From NCBI GenBank assembly GCA_045578305.1, contig JAZNKA010000016.1:1-32568 (forward strand): a stretch of DNA of 32,568 nt, in the 5' to 3' direction. Source of the stretch: SIG440 sp045578305 (GTDB lineage Bacteria > Bacillota > Clostridia > Monoglobales > Monoglobaceae). Below are positions 24,466 through 32,568 of this stretch, in pieces (the first letter of the stretch is position 1; every line of letters starts with the position of its first letter). The translations under genes were made by a program, and so were the position numbers. Under the pieces are notes generated by a model. It saw only the letters and a list, made by a program, of their open reading frames with translations, had not been told where the DNA came from and made no database searches.

Positions 24466-24876
24466 TTAATTTTTGGTGCTGTCCAGATAAGCCTGAAGTA
24501 TAAATGCTGCAGCAATCTTATCAACTGAATCCTTTCGTTTTTTGCCTCGGATATTTGTTTCGTTCATCAGATTGTGAGCCGAAACAGTTGTAAGACGCTC
24601 GTCCCAAAGGATTACTTCAAGTCCGGTCAGTTCACCGAGAAGCTTGGCAAAAGCCTTTGTCTTTTTGCCGCGCTCGCCCACGGTACCGTTCATATTTTTG
24701 GGGTATCCCAAAACTATTTTTTCCGCATTAAGCTTTTTTGCAAGCTCAGCGGTATATTCGGCAACCTTTCGGGCATTCTTCTCGGAATAGGTCTCTAATG
24801 TGTGAGCCGAAAACCCAAGTACATCCGATGTCGCATAGCCTGTTCGGCTGTCGCCAAAATCAACACCAAGTATCAT
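24466..24876 (-). CDS. ruvX: RuvX/YqgF family nuclease (putative Holliday junction resolvase, pre-16S rRNA processing)
   Basis: This 136-residue RNase H-fold protein has MILGVDFGDSRTGYATSD with the first catalytic Asp at residue 6. KIVLGYPKNMNGTVGER follows, then VILWDERLTTVSAHNLM and KDSVDKIAAAFILQAYLD with the last Asp. The family takes part in 16S rRNA 5' maturation and is also annotated as a resolvase. The ATG at 24876 has GGAGGG nine bases upstream. An in-frame GTG at 24894 lies before that site and is rejected. It is the first gene of a transcript with the DUF1292 gene and perhaps topB. Confidence 0.92.
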   Translation of the reverse strand: MILGVDFGDSRTGYATSDVLGFSAHTLETYSEKNARKVAEYTAELAKKLNAEKIVLGYPKNMNGTVGERGKKTKAFAKLLGELTGLEVILWDERLTTVSAHNLMNETNIRGKKRKDSVDKIAAAFILQAYLDSTKN

Positions 24877-24913
24877 ATCGGTTTTCCCTCCCACACATCA
24901 AATTTACCTTCCT

Positions 24914-24942
24914 ATTGTATCATAACCAAAGTATATAAGCAA
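24914..24942 (-). promoter_or_regulatory. Promoter of ruvX
   Basis: TACAAT (24914-24919) on the minus strand is preceded after 17 bases by TTGCTT (24937-24942). The -10 is good and the -35 is weak. Confidence 0.55.
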
Positions 24943-24988
24943 GCAATTTTTAATAAATTCTGTGATTGCTGAGTCTCCCTAAAAAGTT

Positions 24989-25023
24989 AAAAAGCCGAGA
25001 AATGTAAATTTCTCGGCTTTTTT
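24989..25023. terminator. Bidirectional terminator after the aldo/keto reductase gene
   Basis: A perfect 14-bp stem (AAAAAGCCGAGAAA and complement) has a six-base loop and T runs on both strands. It starts seven bases beyond the reductase stop. Confidence 0.92.
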
Positions 25024-25029
25024 CTAAGA

Positions 25030-25908
25030 TTACTTTATATTTAATGTTTCCTTAAGCTGCGAAAGCTTTGACGGCCCTACAATCATAAACACATCAAAAT
25101 TACTTTGTTCCTGAAGCATCTTGAGTGCTGTGTGCGATATTGTTGAATTATCCTTTTGGGCACGCTCGCAGATTTTTTCAAAGGTATTTATTGACTGTTC
25201 ATTAAGATATCTTTCTTTGGCTTTTTCCGACAGATCATTTGCAGCATATTTTTCAAAAAAGCCTTTTGCCTGCGATGAAAAAGCAAATACCGGCAGGGTT
25301 CCCTTGTCGTATTTTTCCTTTTCCTCTTCAATATATGCAAGTTTTGTATCCCATACCTTTGAGCGAGTAGCAAGATTATAAAGAGCCTGACTTGCACAAA
25401 AGCCTATCTGGTTTGTATTTTTTGCATATTCGTTTGCCTCGGCTATGCGGTCATATGACCAGTTTGACGCCCCGATATGCCGCACTTTTCCGCTTTTGAT
25501 AAGTCCGTTAAGAGTATCAATTATCGGTCCCACAGGCTTTTCGACATCGTCACGGTGAAGCCACAATATATCAATATAATCTGTTTGAAGCGCTTTCAAA
25601 CTTTTTTCAACATCATCTTCGATTTCTTCTTTGCTGAGTCTTATATGTGACAAATCCTGCAAAGTAAGCGGATGTGCGCACTTGGTCGAAACATATATCT
25701 TGTCTCTTTTATCCTTTATAAACTCCCCGACCAATGCTTCGCTTTTTCCTCCGCAATAAAGTCTTGCGGTATCAATGATGTTTCCTCCGTTTTCAACATA
25801 AAACCCCATAAGCTGCATCGCAGTATCTCTGTCAATTCTTTCGTCATATCCTTCGGTCCCAAGGACTATCTCCGAAAGTTCCATATCGCAAAGCTTTTTA
25901 TAATTCAT
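25030..25908 (-). CDS. Aldo/keto reductase
   Basis: This NAD(P)H-dependent oxidoreductase of 292 residues adopts a TIM barrel. The catalytic tetrad is complete: D46 and Y51 in NIIDTARLY, K76 in YVSTKCAH and H118 in ILWLHRDD. VRHIGASNWS and the closing MIVGPSKLSQL match the cofactor-binding loops of the family. The start may be this ATG or the GTG codon immediately before it; the ribosome-binding site AGGA is eight bases before the GTG. It is the last gene of the four-gene operon, 30 bases after the lipid kinase gene. The substrate is unknown. Confidence 0.88.
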   Translation of the reverse strand: MNYKKLCDMELSEIVLGTEGYDERIDRDTAMQLMGFYVENGGNIIDTARLYCGGKSEALVGEFIKDKRDKIYVSTKCAHPLTLQDLSHIRLSKEEIEDDVEKSLKALQTDYIDILWLHRDDVEKPVGPIIDTLNGLIKSGKVRHIGASNWSYDRIAEANEYAKNTNQIGFCASQALYNLATRSKVWDTKLAYIEEEKEKYDKGTLPVFAFSSQAKGFFEKYAANDLSEKAKERYLNEQSINTFEKICERAQKDNSTISHTALKMLQEQSNFDVFMIVGPSKLSQLKETLNIK

Positions 25909-25938
25909 CACAGTTTTTATCCTGCCTTTCTGTTTATA

Positions 25939-26901
25939 TTATACACATTCTGCCTGTTTTGCGCGCTCAGCATACGCCGGAACAACAAACCTGAATGCGC
26001 CCGGTATTATTTCAAATTCGGTCATTCCTGTATCTGTTATTTCACCGTCAATTGAAAAGCGCATAGTTTTTTCGCTTGAAGTTATTTTTACTCTTTTGCA
26101 CTTTTGCGAAGAAACAATTTCGCCAATATTTTTGATTTTCAGGTAAGACCCATTTATGTATCTTGGCAGCAGTTTCAAAAGCCTTGGCAACGAAATATTT
26201 TTTACCATATTTATATTTATAAAACCATCATTCACCTGTGCAATTGGGTTGGTTTTAAGTCCGCCACCGCAGTAACTTCCATTGGCAATGGAAGTCAGCA
26301 AAAGCTCGCCTTTATGTACCACAGCGCCATCAATTTCTATTTCCAGATTTGCGGGCTTTTTGTTGAAAAGATTTACAAAAATCGAAACTAAGTATGCGAA
26401 AGGCCCCCAAAAAGCAGTCTGTTCCTTTATGCTGTTTGTAATATCCGCTACATCACAATCAAAGCCAATGTTGAACATATTTGCACAATATCCGCTCTTT
26501 AATTGATTGTTTATGTTGGTAGTATACCTGATTGCATCGCATTTTACACATTTGCCCGAAATCTGCTTTTTCAAATCAAAAAAGCGTACATCCGATGAAA
26601 AGTTTCTGCAAAAATCGTTTCCGGTACCAATCGGCACAATACCTATTTCGGCATTCTCAAATTCAAGTGCACCATTTAAAACTTCACTAAAAGTTCCGTC
26701 GCCGCCACAAGCAATAAACCGCGCAGGTCCATTGTTTTTACAATATTCGGCAACAAACATTTTTGCATCATTTGGCGCCTTTGTGACATAAACTCCAATA
26801 TTTTCCTCTGACTTCTCACAAATACCGTTTATCTCATCAATTATTTTGCCAAACTTTTTCCCCTGACCGGCATTTGGATTTACAACAAAAATTGTTTTCA
26901 T
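25939..26901 (-). CDS. Diacylglycerol kinase-like lipid kinase
   Basis: This soluble lipid kinase of the DagK/YegS family (320 residues) phosphorylates diacylglycerol or a related lipid at the inner membrane face. The nucleotide-binding NPNAGQGKK (8-16), GGDGT (66-70) and PIGTGNDFCRNF are all present. MFNIGFDCDVA and the C-terminal FSIDGEITD strand are also family marks. It lies 33 bases downstream of the iron-transporter gene in the same operon. Whether the true substrate is diacylglycerol cannot be decided here. Confidence 0.9.
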   Translation of the reverse strand: MKTIFVVNPNAGQGKKFGKIIDEINGICEKSEENIGVYVTKAPNDAKMFVAEYCKNNGPARFIACGGDGTFSEVLNGALEFENAEIGIVPIGTGNDFCRNFSSDVRFFDLKKQISGKCVKCDAIRYTTNINNQLKSGYCANMFNIGFDCDVADITNSIKEQTAFWGPFAYLVSIFVNLFNKKPANLEIEIDGAVVHKGELLLTSIANGSYCGGGLKTNPIAQVNDGFININMVKNISLPRLLKLLPRYINGSYLKIKNIGEIVSSQKCKRVKITSSEKTMRFSIDGEITDTGMTEFEIIPGAFRFVVPAYAERAKQAECV

Positions 26902-26934
26902 AAACTCCCCGCAAAACTCAAATTTCTTTATCCA

Positions 26935-27816
26935 TTATAAATCTACACCCAAAAAATGCTTTGCGGCAATGCCCACAAAAAACGATACAACTGCAACACT
27001 TACACTGATTAAAGACATTTCCAAAAATTTGGGTTTAAATCTTTCGCCTTGTGCAACCGAAATATAGTAGGTAAATCCGGCTATAATCAAAATAACAATT
27101 GCTATCATCGCAAACAGCGCTGTCATATACTGACTGTTTCCAAGCAAAAGATAGGGTAAAATCAAAAGAGCAACAGTAATAAGATAAGCTACACCTGTAT
27201 AGCAGCAGGATTTGAAAGCATCATTTCGTCCATCACTTTTTGCGGCAAGAAACTCACTTGAAGCCATCGAAAAAGTCGCCGAAATTCCCATTATAAGTCC
27301 CGAAAGCGCAATAAGTCTTGTATTTTGCATTGCAAATGTAAAACCCGCCAAAGAACCGGTAAGCTCTACCAAAGCATCATTCATTCCCAAAACCATACTC
27401 CCCACATAGCGAAGTCTTTCTTCATCAAGCATATCAAGCAAAGCCGCTTCGTGTTCTTCTTCCTGTTTTTTAATATGTACACTTTCTTCAACTTCTGCAG
27501 CAAGTATATCATATTCTTTTTGAGCTGTCTCCTCGCCGTTTTCCATAAGCTTTACCGCAAAGGTAAAACCCAGAATTTTGGCAATCATTTTATATTTAAA
27601 AATTTTAAATTTGTCAGGCTTCATTTCGATACCAGTGCACTTTTTCCATATCTCATAATGAGCCTTTTCCTCTGCCGCAAGGTGAAGAAGTGTTTGCTTA
27701 TTTTCTTCCCCCTTGGCAAATTTTGCAATTGCCTCATAAATAATACTTTCGGTAAGTTCATTCTTTTGCATTTTTGTTATAATCGCCAATGCCTTTTTTG
27801 ACAGTTCTTTTGTCAT
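26935..27816 (-). CDS. Ferritin-like/VIT1 fusion iron transporter (MbfA type)
   Basis: This 293-residue membrane protein has a rubrerythrin/ferritin-like helical domain (about 1-140) with ELTESIIYEAI (E20) and AAEEKAHYEIW (E50, H53) as likely iron ligands. A CCC1/VIT1-type transporter domain (about 140-293) carries MNDALVELTGSLAGFTFA, GLIMGISATFSMASSEFLA and several membrane helices. Proteins of this build (MbfA) export iron and protect against iron or peroxide stress. The ATG at 27816 has GGGGTG six bases upstream; a GTG three codons earlier is part of that site. It starts 12 bases after the MATE gene stop. Confidence 0.9.
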   Translation of the reverse strand: MTKELSKKALAIITKMQKNELTESIIYEAIAKFAKGEENKQTLLHLAAEEKAHYEIWKKCTGIEMKPDKFKIFKYKMIAKILGFTFAVKLMENGEETAQKEYDILAAEVEESVHIKKQEEEHEAALLDMLDEERLRYVGSMVLGMNDALVELTGSLAGFTFAMQNTRLIALSGLIMGISATFSMASSEFLAAKSDGRNDAFKSCCYTGVAYLITVALLILPYLLLGNSQYMTALFAMIAIVILIIAGFTYYISVAQGERFKPKFLEMSLISVSVAVVSFFVGIAAKHFLGVDL

Positions 27817-27828
27817 ATGTATCACCCC

Positions 27829-29190
27829 TTAAATATCAGTAACAATCTGCATCTTATTCTGTAATTTTGACATAGCCCTGAAATACACAACAAGGAGTGT
27901 GGCAATTGACAAAATCCATCCTATCGGCCAGATAAGATACAAAAATGTCAGATTAGGACAAAGCGGGAATATCAGATATACCCACACAAATCTGATTGCA
28001 CACATAAATATCATTGTTGCAACCATAGGAACTATGGGTTTGCCCATACCCTTGAGAGTTCCGCCCATAATCTCGTTGATACCGCATATAAAATATGTAC
28101 TTGATATTATAATCATTTTTTGTTGTGAATAGTGTATAACTTCGGGCGTCGTTGACATAATCGACGACAACTGTCCTGAAAAAATTGCAAACATACTGCC
28201 GATGCTTGCGCCAAATCCAACTGCTATCAGGGTGGCTTTTAAAACAGCTTCCTTGGCTCTTTTCAGGTTTCCTGCACCTAAATTCTGCGAAATATAAGGA
28301 GTCGCCGCAAGAGACGGCGCAACTGCCACATAATAAAGAATTCCGTCAAACTGATTTGCAATAGAAACTCCGGTTGTAGCATATTCTCCGAAGCTATTTA
28401 CTGTTGTTGTAATAATTACATTAGCAAAAGAATACAGCGCATTTTGCATACCTGTTGGAATTCCTATAAACAGTATCTGCTTGAGTTCGAACATTTTTAT
28501 TCTGAGGTCTTTAAGTCGAAAATGAAATCTTTCTCGTTCTTTAAGCAAAACCCACATCGAAAGTCCGCCCGCGATACCATTTGAAGCTATAGTAGCTATC
28601 GCAACGCCCTCGACTGTCATATCAAATACAAGTATCAAACAGATATTCAGAATAATCTTGACAATCCCACCAAGAATCAGAAAATACATTGGTCGTTTTG
28701 TGTCTCCTGATGCACTGAGAATTGCCGCAGCAAAGTTATAAAGCAAAATTATGGGCACACCAAGAAAATATATTCTGAAATATGTTGTTGCCTGTGGGAG
28801 CATACTCTCGGGGCAATTTGTCCATCTGAGAAAAATTTCTGCACAGCTTACCCCTATCAAAAGCAGGACAAATCCTCCAAGCATGGCAAAGGCTAAGCTT
28901 GTACCTATTGCTTCCTCGGTGCGCCTTCTGTCACCCGTGCCGATAAACCTTGCAACGATAACATTTGCTCCTACTGAAATACCAATCAGAAGACCGGTAC
29001 ACAATGTTATAAGCGTACTACATGCACCAACCGCACCAACCGCAGTATCGTTCACAAGATTCCCCAGGACAGTCATATCTATAATATTGAACATATTCTG
29101 CATAACGTTCATTATCATAATCGGAATTGTGAGAGAAAGCAGACCCTTTCCTATTGGCCCTGTCAGCATATCGACATTTTTGCTTTTCAT
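27829..29190 (-). CDS. MATE family efflux transporter
   Basis: This multidrug and toxin extrusion-type transporter has 453 residues and about 12 membrane helices in two homologous MatE halves. The start (LTGPIGKGLLSLTIPIMIMN) and GIPTGMQNALYSFANVIITT in the second half are typical, as is NQFDGILYY. Transport is probably driven by Na+ or H+. AGAGG lies nine bases before the ATG. It is the first gene of the operon with the iron transporter, lipid kinase and aldo/keto reductase. The substrate is not predictable. Confidence 0.92.
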   Translation of the reverse strand: MKSKNVDMLTGPIGKGLLSLTIPIMIMNVMQNMFNIIDMTVLGNLVNDTAVGAVGACSTLITLCTGLLIGISVGANVIVARFIGTGDRRRTEEAIGTSLAFAMLGGFVLLLIGVSCAEIFLRWTNCPESMLPQATTYFRIYFLGVPIILLYNFAAAILSASGDTKRPMYFLILGGIVKIILNICLILVFDMTVEGVAIATIASNGIAGGLSMWVLLKERERFHFRLKDLRIKMFELKQILFIGIPTGMQNALYSFANVIITTTVNSFGEYATTGVSIANQFDGILYYVAVAPSLAATPYISQNLGAGNLKRAKEAVLKATLIAVGFGASIGSMFAIFSGQLSSIMSTTPEVIHYSQQKMIIISSTYFICGINEIMGGTLKGMGKPIVPMVATMIFMCAIRFVWVYLIFPLCPNLTFLYLIWPIGWILSIATLLVVYFRAMSKLQNKMQIVTDI

Positions 29191-29240
29191 TAAAATACGC
29201 CTCTTTTTTTAATATTATTTTTGATACCCTTTGCAACCTC

Positions 29241-29269
29241 GTTATACCATAAACACTGCAAAAAGTCAA
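29241..29269 (-). promoter_or_regulatory. Promoter of the MATE operon
   Basis: On the minus strand TTGACT (29264-29269), 17 bases and TATAAC (29241-29246) with a TGG extended -10, about 50 bases before the start codon. Confidence 0.78.
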
Positions 29270-29326
29270 CAGAAAAAGCCCCCTAAATTAAATTTTTTAG
29301 AAGTTGTCAAATTGTATGTTTTTTTG

Positions 29327-29355
29327 TTGACAAAAGAGGAAAATTGTGATAACTT
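29327..29355 (+). promoter_or_regulatory. Probable promoter of the OFA-family transporter gene
   Basis: A perfect TTGACA (29327-29332) is followed after 17 bases by TAACTT (29350-29355), a poor -10. It is divergent from the MATE promoter. An activator may help. Confidence 0.45.
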
Positions 29356-29416
29356 TAGATATTGGTTGGCAATCACAAAGCTGACAAAAAAAGCAACAAA
29401 AAGGAGTATCATAATA

Positions 29417-30730
29417 ATGAACGCTAACACAAAAGTTTCAAGCTGGCGCAACAACAAGTGGTTCAGAGCAGCAATTCCCGCACTTCTTCTGCACTGCAGT
29501 ATTGGTACAGTTTACTGCTGGTCACTTTTCAGCGACCAGATTGGTCAGTACATAGGTTTTCAGAAAAGTGCAACCGAATGGGCATTCAGCTTTGCCATCT
29601 TCTTTCTTGGTATGTCGGCAGCTTTCTTGGGAAATGTAGTTGAAAAAGACATTCACAAGTCATCACTTATTGCTGCAATATGTTTTGCAGGCGGTATGGC
29701 AGGCACAGGTGCATTTATCTGGTACGGCGGTGCACATCCGGGAAGTCTTATTGCACTTTTGGGTATCTACCTTTGCTACGGTTTAATTATGGGTATAGGT
29801 CTTGGAACAGGTTATCTTTCCCCCGTAAAAACACTTATGCTTTGGTTCTCGGACAAAAAGGGCCTTGCAACAGGTCTTGCCGTGGCAGGCTTTGGTGCTG
29901 CAAAAGCAATCGCAAGTCCTATTATGGAATGGATGCTTTCAAACCTTGGCGACGGTGGCATCTACAAAATGTTCTTTATTCTTGCTGGTGTATATTTTGT
30001 AATGATGCTTGTTGGTCATCTTTTGCTCAAAAAACCTGATGACTGGCACGAGCCTGCAAGCAAAGAGGAATCAAACAGCATTATCAGTGTTATCAAAACA
30101 CGCCCGATTAAAAACTACATAGGAATCTGGCTGATGTTCTACCTCAACATCACCTGCGGTCTTGCACTTATCAGTCAGGAAAAAATGATTATCAAATGTC
30201 TTGGCCTTGCCGGTATGGTTGGTATAATTTCTACAATTTCTGCTGTGTTCAATGCCGGTGGCCGTCTTGGATGGTCAGCTCTTGGTGACAAAACCAAGGA
30301 CAGAAACACAATCTACAAAATCATTTTTGTTTCTTCAATCATAGTTACCGCACTTGTGATTTTAACACAAGGTATTGCAAATGGTGCAGGAAATACACTT
30401 TTGACAATTCTTGTACTTCTTATGATTATGATTGTAAATGCAGGCTACGGCGGTGGTTTCTCAAATGTTCCCACACTTCTTTCAGACCACTATGGCATGA
30501 GCAACATAAGCGCACTTCACGGTATTACACTTTCAGCTTGGGCGTTTGCGGGACTTACCGGAAACAACTTGTCTGCCTGGATTGTAAACACATTCGGTAA
30601 AGAAGAAGTTATCAATGGCATCACAGTCAACCCAACAGGCTATCAGGCTGTACTGTATGTGACCATTGCACTCTACATAGTTTCACTTCTTTTAAGCTTG
30701 TTTTTTGTAAGACCTGCCCAAAAAAAATAA
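29417..30730 (+). CDS. OFA-family MFS transporter (oxalate/formate antiporter-like)
   Basis: This major facilitator protein has 437 residues and about 12 membrane helices. HCSIGTVYCWSLFSDQI in helix 1, GLGTGYLSPVKTLMLWFSDKKGLATGLAVAGFG and ALHGITLSAWAFAGLTGN are OFA-family wording. The OFA family moves small organic acids such as oxalate and formate; the actual substrate is unknown. The open frame runs 62 codons further upstream, through the promoter. AAGGAG ten bases before the ATG at 29417 fixes the start. It is a single gene closed by a bidirectional terminator. Confidence 0.88.
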   Translation: MNANTKVSSWRNNKWFRAAIPALLLHCSIGTVYCWSLFSDQIGQYIGFQKSATEWAFSFAIFFLGMSAAFLGNVVEKDIHKSSLIAAICFAGGMAGTGAFIWYGGAHPGSLIALLGIYLCYGLIMGIGLGTGYLSPVKTLMLWFSDKKGLATGLAVAGFGAAKAIASPIMEWMLSNLGDGGIYKMFFILAGVYFVMMLVGHLLLKKPDDWHEPASKEESNSIISVIKTRPIKNYIGIWLMFYLNITCGLALISQEKMIIKCLGLAGMVGIISTISAVFNAGGRLGWSALGDKTKDRNTIYKIIFVSSIIVTALVILTQGIANGAGNTLLTILVLLMIMIVNAGYGGGFSNVPTLLSDHYGMSNISALHGITLSAWAFAGLTGNNLSAWIVNTFGKEEVINGITVNPTGYQAVLYVTIALYIVSLLLSLFFVRPAQKK

Positions 30731-30748
30731 ACTTAAATTTTAAACAAA

Positions 30749-30783
30749 AAAATACCCGATTTTTAACAAATCGGGTATTTTTA
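30749..30783. terminator. Bidirectional terminator between the OFA gene and gpmI
   Basis: AATACCCGATTT (30751-30762) and its complement (30768-30779) have a five-base loop and A/T runs outside. It serves the converging transcripts that end at 30730 and 30786. Confidence 0.9.
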
Positions 30784-30785
30784 TT

Positions 30786-32309
30786 TTATCTTACAATAAG
30801 GCTTTCACCTGTCATTTCTTCGGGTTTTTCAAGTCCCATAAGGTCAAGCATTGTTGGTGCAAGGTCAGCTAAGCGACCGTTTTTGAGTTTGGCACCTGTT
30901 TCTTCACCTATCAAAACAAGCGGTACAACATTTGTTGTGTGTGCGGTAAACACATCATTCGTTGCATAATCAAGCATTTGGTCTGCATTTCCATGGTCAG
31001 CTGTCACAAGTGCAATACCACCCATTTTTGTTATTGCATCTATTGTTCTGCCAAGACATTCGTCCACAGTCTCTACCGCCTTTACAGCGGCTTCAAACAC
31101 GCCTGTATGTCCCACCATATCACAGTTTGCAAAGTTGAGGATAACTGCGTCATACTTGCCTGACTTGATTTTTTCAACAACTGCATCGCATACGGGATAT
31201 GCGCTCATTTCGGGCATAAGGTCAAATGTCGGAACATCAGGAGACTGAATAAGAATTCTGTCTTCACCTTCAAAAGTCTTCTCTTCGCCACCGTTGAAGA
31301 AGAATGTTACGTGAGCATACTTCTGTGTTTCAGCGATACGAAGCTGAGTCATATTCTTTGAAGCAAGATATTCACCAAGTGTCATTGTAAGCTCTTCCGG
31401 AGGGAATGCAACTGAAACATTCGGCATTGTTTCGTCATACTGTGTCATGCAGACATAGTTGAGCGGGAAGAAGCCGTTCTTTCTCTCAAAGCCGTCGAAA
31501 GCCTCGTCAACAAATGTTCTTGTGATCTGTCTTGCACGGTCAGGGCGGAAGTTGAAGAATACAACGCTGTCGTCAGCCTTGATTGTGCCTTCCTTGTTAA
31601 GAACAGTCGGAACGATGAATTCGTCAGTTACGCCGTTTGCATAGGATTCCTCCATTGCAACCTTACCGCATTCAGCCTGAATGCCTTCACCGTAAACCAT
31701 AGCTGCATAAGCTTTTTCAACTCTGTCCCATGCGAAGTCACGGTCCATTGCATAGTAACGGCCCATGATTGTTGCGATTTCACCGACACCGAGTTCCTTA
31801 GTCTTTTTGTAAACGTCCTGAACAAAGCCTACACCTGATGTAACAGAAACGTCACGTCCGTCCATGATGCAGTGAACGTAAACCTTCTCAAGTCCTTCTT
31901 TCTTAGCCATTTCAAGAAGACCGAAGAGGTGTTCGATATGGCTGTGAACACCGCCGTCAGAAAGAAGACCTACGAGGTGAAGTGCTGTGCCTTTTTCCTT
32001 GCAGGAAGCACAAGCGTCCTTGAGAGCCTTGATGTTAAAGAAATCACCGTCAGTAATTGACTTTGAAATCTTAACAAGCATCTGGTAAACAACGCGGCCT
32101 GCACCGATGTTTGTGTGACCTACTTCGCTGTTACCCATCTGACCGTCGGGAAGACCAACGTCAAGACCTGAAGCACCGATTGTTGTGAACGGATTTTCGT
32201 TAAAAAGCTTTGTGAGGTTAGGTGTGTTTGCAGCTTCGATAGCGTTACCCTTATCACCGGGGTTGATGCCGAAGCCGTCCATGATACATAATACTACGGG
32301 TTTTTTCAT
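30786..32309 (-). CDS. gpmI: 2,3-bisphosphoglycerate-independent phosphoglycerate mutase
   Basis: This Mn-dependent enzyme interconverts 3- and 2-phosphoglycerate in glycolysis. Its 507 residues are the usual size. The phosphatase-like domain starts with CIMDGFGINPGDKGNAI (metal ligand D11) and has the phospho-accepting S61 in GQMGNSEVGHTNIGAGR. The transferase domain has HCIMDGRDVSVTSG and FFNFRPDRARQITR. The C-terminal metal site is ANCDMVGHTGVFEAA and VTADHGNADQM. GGTGATT lies before the ATG. tpiA precedes it by 66 bases on the same strand, as in clostridial glycolytic clusters. Confidence 0.97.
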   Translation of the reverse strand: MKKPVVLCIMDGFGINPGDKGNAIEAANTPNLTKLFNENPFTTIGASGLDVGLPDGQMGNSEVGHTNIGAGRVVYQMLVKISKSITDGDFFNIKALKDACASCKEKGTALHLVGLLSDGGVHSHIEHLFGLLEMAKKEGLEKVYVHCIMDGRDVSVTSGVGFVQDVYKKTKELGVGEIATIMGRYYAMDRDFAWDRVEKAYAAMVYGEGIQAECGKVAMEESYANGVTDEFIVPTVLNKEGTIKADDSVVFFNFRPDRARQITRTFVDEAFDGFERKNGFFPLNYVCMTQYDETMPNVSVAFPPEELTMTLGEYLASKNMTQLRIAETQKYAHVTFFFNGGEEKTFEGEDRILIQSPDVPTFDLMPEMSAYPVCDAVVEKIKSGKYDAVILNFANCDMVGHTGVFEAAVKAVETVDECLGRTIDAITKMGGIALVTADHGNADQMLDYATNDVFTAHTTNVVPLVLIGEETGAKLKNGRLADLAPTMLDLMGLEKPEEMTGESLIVR

Positions 32310-32333
32310 AATTAATCACCATTCCGAAAATAT

Positions 32334-32355
32334 GGGACGCTTTGTAAGGCGTCCC
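32334..32355. other. 7-bp GC-rich hairpin between tpiA and gpmI
   Basis: GGGACGC (32334-32340) and GCGTCCC (32349-32355) form a strong stem. Only a short TATTTT follows on the minus strand, so it could be a partial terminator or an RNA-processing site adjusting gpmI relative to tpiA. Confidence 0.55.
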
Positions 32356-32375
32356 ACATAATAATTATTAATTGA

Positions 32376-32568
32376 TTATTTGCTTGCTGCCTTAACGATA
32401 GCTGCAAAGTCAGGAGCCTTGAGAGATGCACCGCCGATGAGACCGCCGTCAACATCTCCCTTGCCGAGAAGCTCGTCAGCGTTAGCAGCGTTCATTGAAC
32501 CGCCGTACTGAACAACAAACTTGTCAGCAGCTTCCTTGTCATAAAGCTCTTCGATAAGATCACGGATA
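32376..32568 (-). CDS. tpiA: Triosephosphate isomerase, C-terminal part only
   Basis: The last 63 codons of a TIM-barrel isomerase that interconverts dihydroxyacetone phosphate and glyceraldehyde 3-phosphate. VVQYGGSMNAANADELL and DVDGGLIGGASLKA are the phosphate-binding ends of the final strands; the gene closes FAAIVKAASK. The N-terminal three quarters, with the catalytic His and Glu, lie beyond the right edge of the window. Confidence 0.95.
   Translation of the reverse strand, partial: IRDLIEELYDKEAADKFVVQYGGSMNAANADELLGKGDVDGGLIGGASLKAPDFAAIVKAASK

Noticed and set aside
29231..29416. A 62-codon upstream extension of the OFA transporter.
   Set aside because: It would begin upstream of the promoter, lacks a ribosome-binding site and would place a charged stretch before helix 1.
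1..32568. tRNA, rRNA and named riboswitches.
   Set aside because: None could be recognised by eye in the intergenic parts; a covariance-model search was not possible.

Overview
The window looks like a chromosomal segment from a low-GC, strictly anaerobic member of the class Clostridia, probably a gut or Oscillospiraceae-type lineage. The evidence is pyruvate:ferredoxin oxidoreductase (nifJ), the electron-bifurcating NfnAB pair, a LysM/GH18 protein of the spore-cortex-lytic type, the ruvX-DUF1292 gene pair, an S-layer-homology (SLH) surface protein, purine-rich Shine-Dalgarno sites, TTG starts and clean consensus sigma-A promoters. The species cannot be named from the sequence.

Layout. 1-5222 (minus strand): a nearly complete rhamnulokinase, a Na/Pi-cotransporter-family protein with a PhoU-like tail, and a KdpE-like regulator with a short KdpD-like kinase. 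5273-11113 (plus strand): rpsB-tsf behind a perfect promoter and a 140-nt leader, a 110-bp duplication of the tsf 3' end with its terminator, then nifJ. 11114-11882: mostly non-genic, with decayed coding fragments, inverted repeats and one probable 36-residue membrane peptide. 11883-18305 (minus strand): a 1586-residue beta-helix/SLH surface protein, a small membrane protein, a roughly 320-bp segment bounded by inverted repeats, and a tyrosine recombinase with all its catalytic residues. 18306-24942 (minus strand): LysM-GH18 hydrolase, nfnB, nfnA, topB, a DUF1292 protein and ruvX. 25030-29269 (minus strand): a four-gene operon of MATE transporter, ferritin-VIT iron transporter, diacylglycerol-kinase-like lipid kinase and aldo/keto reductase. 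29327-30730 (plus strand): an OFA-family transporter. 30786-32568 (minus strand): gpmI and the 3' end of tpiA.

The most interesting part is 17024-17352. Copies of a 16-bp near-palindrome lie in opposite orientation at its two ends, and a perfect 20-bp inverted repeat joins the inner left copy to the right copy. Between them is a perfect TTGACA-N17-TATAAT promoter, and the recombinase gene adjoins the right copy. As sequenced, the promoter points away from the surface-protein genes and into a hairpin followed by seven T residues. Flipping the segment would point it at the small membrane protein and the SLH protein. This is the architecture of a phase-variable invertible promoter, read here in its predicted OFF state. 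I saw no other good leftward promoter upstream of those two genes.

Metabolically, nifJ makes reduced ferredoxin from pyruvate, NfnAB couples ferredoxin and NADH to NADPH, and gpmI/tpiA belong to glycolysis. Together they fit a sugar-fermenting anaerobe, and rhamnulokinase adds rhamnose use. All function calls come from reading the sequence and from knowledge of the families. No database search was run.
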